Source: Tieghemiomyces parasiticus
Lineage: Eukaryota > Kickxellomycota > Dimargaritomycetes > Dimargaritales > Dimargaritaceae
Reading direction: 5' to 3'
Assembly: GCA_027575765.1 (NCBI GenBank)
Contig: JANBPT010000803.1
Span: 1-22,324 of the forward strand
Length of the DNA: 22,324 bases
The notes beneath the pieces are model-generated. The model was given only the letters and a program-made list of their open reading frames with translations, was not told the DNA's origin and searched no databases. Numbering within the stretch: the stretch's first letter is position 1; each line of letters starts with the position of its first letter. A program made the position numbers and the translations under genes. Below, piece by piece: positions 8,692-17,377 of this stretch.

Positions 8692-11080
8692 ATGACTATC
8701 AAGGTAGGGCCGGCTTTCCAACCCCTCATTCCCATGCTCTCGGTCCGTCGTAATAAACCTCCTCCTAATAGCCCGCGGTAGACGGCGGTGACTAACCTAT
8801 GCCAATTATACGTAGCACCCTTGACGCCGACCTCCAGTACCTTACCCAAAAGATCGCCCAGGAGGTTGACAAGGAGCTCATGTCGCCTGCGGGTGGCTTT
8901 GTCGTCGAGCAGCTCATGGAGCTCGGTAAGTGGCCCACCTTGGCCGACGAAACAGCAATATCGTGTAACCTGACGGAGGTGACAGTATCTGAACCAAATT
9001 AAAATCCAGAATCCAGCTAAGGCGAAAAAGTACCATGGGCAGTCACTTCGGGGTGTATAGTAACACGTCGCCGACCCTACCGTTTAAACTCCACGCGTGT
9101 CTAACCACCGGTATATATGAAATACCGTACTTAATGTACTGACCACTCATCAATGGCACACATAACAGCCGGCCTCAGCGTCGCCCAGTCCGTTGCTAAG
9201 GAATATCCGCTCACCAAGTACGGTCAGGTCCTGGTGTGCTGCGGCCCGGGCAACAATGGTGGTGACGGTAAGTCTATGCCCTACTGAATCCGAGCTAGGT
9301 TACATGAATGCTTTTAGAAAACTGGCCGCACTAAGCCTTCTCCCAACTTGATCCACATACCACCCGGCCCCAAAATGCTTCGTGCGCGCAGGTCTCGTGG
9401 CTGCCCGCCACCTCTGGCACTTTGGCTACAAGCCGAGTATCTATTACCCTAAACACTCCAAAAAAGAACTCTTCCAGGTAAGGGTTGAGTATGGTGCCGG
9501 GGCCGTGGCGACGCCAAATGGAATTCCCCTCAGGACAAGGACACGACTCTCCCCTTGTGCAACCATCGGCTTGTTTGCCTCAACCGCAAGCCAGGCTCAC
9601 CAACCACTCTCTTTGCAACGATCAATCGTACCGTACTGGCCTTGATGTAGAACCTGGTGACCCAGTGCAACAACCTCCACATTCCGTTTGTGGACATTCC
9701 TGCCGTCAAATCAGGCGACTACAGCCTGATTGTGGACGCAATCTTCGGTAAGTGATATTAATTTTCCCACTCTCTACTCGGCCCTGGTACTCTGGGGTAC
9801 TGCTAACCCCCAGCTCAGCATCGCAAGCCTCGATCACATTCACGGCCTTGGACTGCCAGTACTCACCTCCCCCTCAAATATTTATATATTTAAACGTTTC
9901 CCTATGGTGCACCCCCCCCCACCTCGCCCCTTCCCACACTCAGGCTTTAGCTTCAGTGGCGCAGTGCGCGAACCGTTCGGCGAAATCATGAAGGTAATGC
10001 GGAAATACCGCGGCATTTGAGCCCCAGCTCCGCCTTGTCGCCCACGCAAAATCTGTGTCTTTACAAGCCAATATACTAGCTCATATTTAATTCTATACCA
10101 ACTTCCACCCCACGCCCCTTTCACACCGACAGATACTGGCCGAGTCCAAAGTTCCCATCGCTGCTGGTAGGTCACATCACGCTCTGGACTTGGCCGAGAG
10201 GTTCTCCTATGATCCCCTCAGAAGAGGCTGGAGACGATCTCCTGATACGGATGCCCTCTCCCCTCCCGGAACTCGCACGCGGTCGAGGCCGGATTTAGTA
10301 TCATTCCGGGTAACTGTCGCTGAGATCACTAGTTCCAGCATTCAGCGCAGCATAGTCGCCACTGGTACTAACAGGACTGATTTACATAACGGAAACTATA
10401 CTATCGGGCCCGTCACCGCCGCTGGACCCCCCCCCAATGGCCTATGTGAATTATTATGTCGGTTGCCATCCAGTTGATATCCCCTCCGGCTGGGACGTCG
10501 AACAAGGTAAATCTATCGCTACTACTGCCTCACTTAAGAGGTACAGGCCCTGTATATCACATTCCCACCGGCAACCTCTGCTCAATGCCTCTCCAAAGAG
10601 GCCCGAATGCCTAATAATGCTATTGTGGTCTACGCTGTCTAATTTCGGCAAAGGACGTCCATTTTAACCTTGATCTCTCCGAAACCCACCATGGCGTCTG
10701 AATAGGCGACGTGCACCACACGGACATTCGCCCTGAGATGCTGATATCCCTGACCGCGCCTAAGCTGGCGGCCAAACACTTCCGTGGCAAGTTCCACTAC
10801 CTCGGTGGCCGCTTCGTGTCGAGGTAAGTCCTTTCATTCCCCGCTAGGGGCATCTATAACTCACCAGGCAGGTGGAACGGGAGACCGTGTACCGTCGTCC
10901 TAGGGGAAGCGATTTGACCTGAGTAATTATATCGTTTCATAGTCTAAACCTGCAACATCAAACCACTCCACCTGACTCTACATTTATCCTGTGTGCGCCC
11001 TCGCCAGCGATTTTGCACACAAGTTCGGGCTAGAACTTCCCGCCTACCCTGGCACCGACCAGTGCGTCCGCCTCCTCTAA
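8692..11080 (+). CDS. NAXE: NAD(P)H-hydrate epimerase (YjeF N-domain family), ten exons
   Basis: The enzyme interconverts R- and S-NAD(P)HX so that the partner dehydratase can repair damaged NAD(P)H. Exons: 8692-8703, 8838-8925, 9169-9267, 9392-9477, 9651-9747, 9944-9993, 10133-10166, 10474-10506, 10706-10823, 11008-11080. All nine introns (124-307 nt) are GT-AG with matching phases; the exons sum to 690 nt (229 residues plus stop), close to the 246-residue yeast homologue. Key motifs: [15 protein letters not shown] (5-19), GPGNNGGDG (59-67), VDAIFG with Asp124, REPF (136-139), DIPSGWDVE (157-165), SLTAPK and HYLGGRF. Exon 1 encodes only MTIK; a CTAAC branch site at 8791 supports that splice. 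The in-frame ATG at 8799 is the alternative start, and would replace MTIK with extra residues that match the family less well. No clear targeting peptide is seen, so a cytosolic location is likely. Confidence 0.93.
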
Positions 11081-11836
11081 CATCACCAAAAACATACTTA
11101 CCCTGGGAAGCGAGAGAGGCCATGGATGCAACAAATGGTAAGGTTTATTAAACATGTACAGAATGTTATTGATACACGCACGTTGGCCCGACGAACGATA
11201 CCAGAAATGACAAGTAAGGAAACGAGGGGTGCTCTAAATCGGGGAACGCATTGGAATCCCTCGTGACGTGGTGTCCTCAATAGAGGGGCGAGACAAAAGA
11301 GATATGTGCTATGACATGTAGATGATAACAAAAAAAGTGTGGATGCGAGAAAGAGAGAGAGAGAGAGAATGGATGAGAGAAAATGGGGTGCCGGGCCAGG
11401 ATGGTAGCACATGGCTACAGTAGAGTCCAGTGTAGATCAGGAAAGAGAGGCGCAGGTCAGATGGTAGGAAATTGAACTTGAGCCAACGCGACCACCGATA
11501 GACAAATAATGAAGAGATGGGCAACACAACTTCTCAGAGATGGCTGCAGGCCAGCGGCCACTGTCCGAATGTCATCAAGGGCAGAGCATCGAATGTGAGC
11601 CGTGTATTGGGAAAGCGGGATGTCCCACAGTCCCGCCCGCTATTCTGACCTCTCCTATACATTGGGCAAGGTAGGCTGCAAATGGTGGGCAGTACATCAT
11701 ACTTGAAGGTAAGTCCCCTCCCACCCCTACCTTTCAGTGGCGAGTGGATAGTACAAACAAGACCGCTAGCCTTGACCACTGCGGTTGGATTTGCCGCCGA
11801 ACACAAATTAGGTACCTCGCTTCTGGGACCATATGT
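11081..11836. other. convergent 3' region between NAXE and the ankyrin gene
   Basis: The two genes converge here, so the stretch should hold both 3' UTRs. The block TTTATTAAA near 11144-11152 offers ATTAAA to NAXE (about 67 nt after its stop) and AATAAA to the opposite strand. No ORF here has a recognisable domain. It contains a short GA microsatellite. Confidence 0.45.
11352..11368. repeat. GA dinucleotide microsatellite
   Basis: An almost pure run of AG repeats, flanked by further GAGA-rich sequence to about 11385. It lies in the convergent 3' region between two genes. Confidence 0.8.
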
Positions 11837-12319
11837 CTACACAATGAGGCGCAGGGGTCGTGCGCGGGCCAAACGACGTTGCCGGCGGGCGACCTCGGCC
11901 TCAATCATTTCCGCACTGGCCCGCAGGTCCTTCTCCCCACGAGCGCGCTGCAGGGCAGTATGGCCCGAGTCGTCCACGGCGTCAAGGATGACGCGGGGGT
12001 CGGTCAGCAGGCGGAGGAGACCGCAGACATTGCGAATGGCCCAGTGGAGGGGCGTACGGCCGTCAACGCGGTAGTTGACATCAGCGCCCGCCGTGATAAG
12101 GTGGTCAATGCACTCAAGGTGCCCAAGTGAGGTGGCCAGCATGAGGGCGTTGAAGCCGCCATTGCGGTCACGGATGATAGGGCTGTCCACCAGCCGTTGC
12201 TGGCCCGGGTGGATCAGCAGGGCACGGAGGCTGACATGGTCGTTCCCGAGGATGGCCACGTAGAAGGCGAAGAGGGTTTCCTGACTGTGGCCAAGTTGAG
12301 CGGCGGCTGTGGCCGTCAT
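11837..12319 (-). CDS. small ankyrin-repeat protein
   Basis: One exon of 160 residues from an ATG at 12319 to a stop at 11837. Residues 54-83 form a good ankyrin repeat (NALMLATSLGHLECIDHLI, then TAGADVN). Residues 86-115 form a second (DGRTPLHWAI then LLRLLTD). A degenerate repeat precedes them (about 15-50) and another follows (117-145, SGHTALQRAR). The C-terminus is Arg-rich (RRQRRLARARPLRL). Ankyrin repeats mediate protein contacts and say nothing about a specific role. No signal peptide, membrane segment or other domain is visible. It is not clear whether upstream exons exist, but the N-terminus starts cleanly before the first repeat, so a complete short protein is likely. Confidence 0.8.
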   Translation of the reverse strand: MTATAAAQLGHSQETLFAFYVAILGNDHVSLRALLIHPGQQRLVDSPIIRDRNGGFNALMLATSLGHLECIDHLITAGADVNYRVDGRTPLHWAIRNVCGLLRLLTDPRVILDAVDDSGHTALQRARGEKDLRASAEMIEAEVARRQRRLARARPLRLIV

Positions 12320-15300
12320 GGTGGCTAGAAGACTTGGGATAATGCAGGATTGGAATTAAAGTTAGGGTAAAGCAAGTAAAGAATAAGGCGGGGGGGCTCG
12401 GCAGGAAAGATATAAAACAATATGATTTAGTTATACTGCTGCTCAGTCCTAGCGGCAGGGTGTATTCAATTACACTCAATAGCGTCCAGGAGGAAAGGGA
12501 AGTCAAGGGTGAATGGGCTGATTCATGGCCGATCAGGCTGCACACGTTGGGCGAAAGACGGAGCAAAAGGTCAAAGGGGCTGACGAGGGGCGTTGCTTTC
12601 TAGAAGCGCCAGGGGGCCAAGTCACTGAATGGCCGGCGACGTAAAGACGCAGGAACAGGGACGGGCACAGCAGGGTGGAGGTGGCCCGGGTGGTGCAAAA
12701 TTATAGTCGCTTGCAAGTGAGACCAGGGGGCGTGGACTAGAAGGCGTAGAGAAGTAGCTGCGGTGGAATGGTTGGGGGAGGAGGGCGGGGGAGGAGGGCG
12801 CTGGTTAGTTAATATATACCCCGACTGGGCCAAACCACAGATAGAGAAACGAGGCTGAGTAACGGCTATGGACATGTAGAGGGAGGGCGGGGAAAGTGGG
12901 GGGACAATGCATGACAATCAAGGGGACCAAGCCGCCAAGCGGAAAAGGCGGAGTTGTACCCTGGTGACGCGCCCTGTGGGGCTTGGATCTTAACCTATCC
13001 GGTCTTTCCACCAGCACCTCCATAAGTCTGCCAGCATTGATTGGCATGTTTTTCTTAAAAAAAAAAAAAGGGGTGAGTCGGGTAGCAACGCTCCCACCTA
13101 GACTGCAAGTGTGCGACTTTTTTAATTAAGCGAGGGGACGTAATCAGACTCGGAATAGTCGTGCGGTGGACAGGTGCAGTAAGTCATCGAGGGATCCCCT
13201 TCAGATCCACATGTGCTCCTGCCGCGTATCCCACGACCGGCACGGATCGTGTTTCCCGGTTTGTCGGCCGCTGATATGTCAGTCTTTTCTGATTGAACGG
13301 CTGCGTCTGGCTACTGGCTTGACCGGCATAATTTAATCGACCACCGTGAGCTGAATTGTCTGCGAGATGGCTGTGCTGCCTAGGGATCCCCCCCCAGACA
13401 GAAATACGTGATGGAAATGTCCGCCCAGCCCCTCTTCGCGCTTCTCAGTGCCGTCAGATACCATTCACGACCATCCCCACCGTCGACCCCTTGCATAACT
13501 CATAGTGGGTCTGGGCGCGCTAGGACTTCCTACCCTTACCACACGTATGACTCCCAGCACACCCAACACCAACCGGCAGCAGGAGTCTTTTGGCAGGCAT
13601 CACTAGTTGGCGTTAAGGGCCGAACGAAAAGGTACCGAGAAGAACGCAATTGAAACTTAAAGGTCTCAAAAGCGAACGCAGCGGAGGGCACGCGGTGGGG
13701 TCACACCCTGGCCACACCAGAGTGGGCCCACTTTCATTCGACGTTTCTCTTTAGATCGACTGGCCACAAAGGTGCCGCAGACGCGGGGCACGCTAGGTTG
13801 TAGAGGAAAATGGAGCTTAGCGAAGTACTCTCAATTTAGAATAGACATTGAGAATATTAAAGTGGCCGACCACAGAAGATACAAGACGGGTAGGAAGGTC
13901 GGTTCTTGGAAGAGTATGCCAAGCAAAGGGTGAAGTTGAGGAGTTGGAAAAAAAAAAGTGGGGCGATTCGACCCCGCAGTTCTAGCTCAACAGGGGGGGG
14001 GCACCAGGTACGACCACAGGGCTCACGCCGCCTACTTCGTCACCACTCCCCGTCCGACTTTTTCGCGCGCCCATAGCGGGTGATACAACGTTGTCATGGC
14101 CAGGCCAAGCTGGTCAGGCGAGCGACAGCAATGATATGGTAGGTACGGCGGATAGATTGTACAGCAGGGAGAGGGTGGCCTGTTTTGTGATGGAAGGCCC
14201 TAGGGGAATCGAAGGTAGTCGGCACCGACGTCGTGCCCGAGGGTCGCTTTCAAGGGGACAGGTACGGAGTGGCAGCCCACGATAATGTCATACCGAATCC
14301 ACCCTACGCTCTGCTGTCAATGCGATGCTTGGCAGCCGAGCATCCTTGCTTAGCACCCCGTAGGACTTGTATCCGACCGTGTCGTTTGGGTATGGTCGAT
14401 TGAAGCTTCGGCGGCCAAGCGGTTGCTTCCCTTGACGTACCTCCTGGTAAACATTAAGGAGTGGGGAAACCGCTACGTCAACGGCAGGTCGCACCCTTTT
14501 TTTCACCCCAAGGCTTAAATTTCATCATGCATGGCCAAGGCCGATGCAAACTGTCTTGGCCGTCCGTATCAATTCGCAGGCAACGTGGTCCTTTTGGCCG
14601 ATTGTTAGCTGTTAGCCAGGGTGATCCCTTTAAGGGATGGTTGGGTACGTTATGGCAACGCGGAGGAGGGGACTCGGTCTGTCATGTTAAGTAGCGCAGT
14701 TGATGTCAAAGGATGATGGGCGAGGACTATTAGGAACAATTACCCAGTTGCGGTGGTTCTGTGGGGCCAATCTCCCGCTTCATTAACCATTTTAGATTAT
14801 GGGCGATACGACGTCAGAATGTCGTTCGGCCTCAAACGACGATAATATTTTAGGCGGCAGCTGTGATGTCGGCGGGCAACGACACTGCCGACCGCCCCCT
14901 GTACCATTGGCCAGCCATCCTATTTCAGCACACTTTGCAGCCCTTTCGATAAGGATTTCGATGAGCCACCCACCTGCTGCACTTTATAGGCGACCACTAG
15001 AGCAAGCGGCCCACGCTCATACAGAGCGGGCTTTTCGCTGCGGCTGTCCATGCTAAACGCCAAACAGTCGTGTAGGGGATTCCGTCACCACCTACCTATG
15101 ACCCTGGTCGTCCAACCCCTGCGGCTGCTGAAGCGGTGGTGGCGCTGGCCATCTAGACTATGCCTGCAAGACAGAATGCAAGGAGTCCTGCACTCCGAAA
15201 TTAAGCCGAGTCAGTCACTTCGACACATTTCTGCTCAACTAGGATCCCAAGCTTTGAATATGTGTGTGTGTATACATGCAGAAACCCAGGTCTCTCTGTT

Positions 15301-16024
15301 CAGTCCAGCGGAAACCTGGCCTGCACTTCCGCACTCCATCGCACATACCCATCAGTTCTTATTTAGCTTGGACGCTGGCTGAGCGGAGCTCTTATTCCAA
15401 TAGGTATTGCTAGATCTGCCAACCTTGTGCCCCTCGCCCTCGTCCCCCCCCCCGCCGCTTCCACAGGCCCCGTATTCATTGACCTTCTCTCGCGGCCATT
15501 GCGTCTCTTTTGCTTCTCTAGTCTCACTTGCCGTATCCTCCGACCCCACTTGCGGTTCGGCTGCCTTTTAGGTCCCTACCTCATTTGTCAACCACCCCAG
15601 TAGCCACATGCCTCAAACGTTTCCTTTTCGTACTTAATATATCACTCCTACCAGACCAAAACGATATTCTTTTAGACGACCTAGCTGCCTACCTTACTTG
15701 CAACTCGTTATTTTTTTTTTACATGTCCAGCCTGGCGCTGTCGATCCGGTGTTTTGTTTTTGAATTTCCAACTCCGCGCTCCCCTCATTGTAGGCATCCA
15801 GCACACAGTGCGAACCCACACCAAGCCAATAAGCGGCCGACGAGCAAACCTTTCAAAGGGTGTAGGCTCCCTTCTCCCCACGCTCGAAGCGTACCCCTGT
15901 CTATTCTGGTCGCCCCGGTCTTCTTGGAACCCACCCGTCACTATACGCGCGCCTCCCACCAGCCGGACCCGCGGCCACCTCCCACTTGACTAACGCCGAC
16001 CCCTTCGTTGTATTTCCCACCGAC
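12320..16024. other. 3.7-kb stretch with no recognisable gene
   Basis: This lies between two genes that point outward, so it must include both promoters. I read the ORFs on both strands (for example 12168-12566 -, 14799-15056 +, 15528-15989 +) and recognise no domain; most are low-complexity or Pro/Ser-rich. A TATA-like ATATATTAACTAA (minus strand, about 12820-12805) lies roughly 490 nt upstream of the ankyrin start. A run of 13 A lies at 13057-13069. Close to the right end, TTGACTAAC at 15986-15994 followed by TTAG at 16036-16039 looks like an intron 3' end and may belong to the 5' UTR of the next gene. No tRNA or rRNA was found. Confidence 0.45.
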
Positions 16025-17377
16025 ATGCATCTGTTAGACCTTCGTCTATTGCAATCCATGGGGCTGAATCGTATCTCGATCGTTTACCTCTCCGCCTGCG
16101 GCCTGGCGGTGTTGATCACCGTCGGCGTCTGGCTCTACCGCCGGGCCCGGGGCAGCCCGCTCCGCGCCAAGTACCGCGTGCCCCTCTCGCCCGAGCGCCA
16201 GCGGCTCCTGGCGGCTACCCACCACCCAGACTACGCGGCGGTGCCGATAGGGTCGCCGGCCCCTGCTGACCGATCCCCAGACGACGGTGCTGCCGATCGC
16301 TCAACAATCCCCACCCACGCCCCGTCCGACCGCCTGGCCCGCCAGCAGTCGTTGTACCTTGACGACCACCTCAGCCAGAGCCCCGAGATCGCGTCCGCCT
16401 CGTTCGTGCAGCGCGCCGCGACGCCCACTCTCGCGATGCAGCCGGAGGACGCTTCGCCAGCGCATTCCGTCGACCAAGTCATAGTGACCGTTGCTGAAGA
16501 GGACAACGCCTTATCCTCCACGGGTCCGAATTCGCCTACTGCCTCTGTCGCCAGCCCGTCGTCGCCTGCCCTAACCCACCAGTCTCTCGCTTCCTCTACC
16601 AGTGGCCATACTAGGCAGCCAGCGGACCCGCCGGTTAAGAATGCCAGTCCGTTTCCCAGCCACACGGTCTCCCCATCCCTTACCCCGGCGACTATCCGGG
16701 TGGCCCCATCCGAGACAACCACCGAACTGGCCCCTACCATGGAGACAACCTGCTCGAGTTCTCCACCGCCGGTCACTGAGTCCACCCCTCCAACCTCCCA
16801 CTGGGCGAGCTCCTCGCCACGTATGGCCGTCGCCGCCCCCACCCCACCCACGGCCATGAAGACTTCGGTCTGCGGGCCTAACTTCAAGTTCAACCTGAAA
16901 GCCCAGGAATTCGTCCCCCGCAGCTTCCAATCCCAGGGCCTGTCGCAAAACAACGCGACCCAGCCGCCGCCTATGGCCCGCCAACTCTCCGGCATGTCCA
17001 CCCAGCCAGGTGCGGGCACGACAACGACGGAGCCTTGGTACGCTTGCTCCGATTCCCCCGCCGGGACTCCGCCGGCGGCGCGGACTAGTCCCACCGGCAC
17101 CGACCGGGACTCGGCGAGCGTAGGCCTCGGACCGTCTTCTCTGGCCCTACACGGCCGGTGTCGGCTCTGGCCCAGCTGCACCGACAAGCACTGCAAACAC
17201 GCGCCCCCAACCGAACCCTGTCCTCATCTTCCGGACTGTCCCCACGGCCCTCAGTGCGCCAACCTCTGCCCGCAAGGCTCTGCTTCGCCGCCGCAGCCTA
17301 CCAAAAAACACGGGAGTAAGGCCAAGAACAGCCGCAAAAAGAAGAAAAACAAGAAGAAGTCGGGCCAGCGCGGCTAG
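16025..17377 (+). CDS. membrane-anchored protein with PAM2-like motif and Nab2-like CCCH zinc fingers
   Basis: One exon, 450 residues from the ATG at 16025. Residues 17-38 (ISIVYLSACGLAVLITVGVW plus LY) form a single transmembrane helix followed by RRARG and more basic residues, which predicts a cytosolic C-terminus. Residues 45-370 are Ser/Thr/Pro-rich and probably disordered. Within them, 287-301 (FKFNLKAQEFVPRSF) fits the PAM2 motif (L/F-N-x-x-A-x-E-F-x-P) that binds the MLLE domain of cytoplasmic poly(A)-binding protein. Residues 379-415 (RLWPSC...PHLPDC...) form two fingers of the Nab2/ZC3H14 type, which bind poly(A) RNA, but with altered last ligands. A Lys/Arg-rich tail (427-449) ends the protein. 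I infer a tether of poly(A) mRNPs to a membrane, perhaps the ER. Possible starts are the ATG at 16025 or 16058; the latter fits if the 3' splice site near 16039 is used. Confidence 0.8.
   Translation: MHLLDLRLLQSMGLNRISIVYLSACGLAVLITVGVWLYRRARGSPLRAKYRVPLSPERQRLLAATHHPDYAAVPIGSPAPADRSPDDGAADRSTIPTHAPSDRLARQQSLYLDDHLSQSPEIASASFVQRAATPTLAMQPEDASPAHSVDQVIVTVAEEDNALSSTGPNSPTASVASPSSPALTHQSLASSTSGHTRQPADPPVKNASPFPSHTVSPSLTPATIRVAPSETTTELAPTMETTCSSSPPPVTESTPPTSHWASSSPRMAVAAPTPPTAMKTSVCGPNFKFNLKAQEFVPRSFQSQGLSQNNATQPPPMARQLSGMSTQPGAGTTTTEPWYACSDSPAGTPPAARTSPTGTDRDSASVGLGPSSLALHGRCRLWPSCTDKHCKHAPPTEPCPHLPDCPHGPQCANLCPQGSASPPQPTKKHGSKAKNSRKKKKNKKKSGQRG

Noticed and set aside
11309..11412. Ser/Leu-rich minus-strand ORFs that look like signal or membrane peptides
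   Set aside because: The sequence is the translation of the GA/CT microsatellite and its flanks.
13947..13998. tRNA-like T-arm (GTCGAAT core) followed by a T-run on the minus strand
   Set aside because: The T stem has at least two mismatches, no matching A box or acceptor stem lies at the right distance, and no cloverleaf could be drawn.
15986..16024. Thirteen extra N-terminal residues in frame before the ATG at 16025
   Set aside because: The extended frame would have to start at a TTG codon, which is not expected in a nuclear fungal gene.
16231..17196. 321-codon ORF on the minus strand
   Set aside because: It is the antisense shadow of the membrane zinc-finger gene, whose sense frame carries the TM helix, PAM2 motif and zinc fingers; the long antisense frame follows from GC-rich codon bias.
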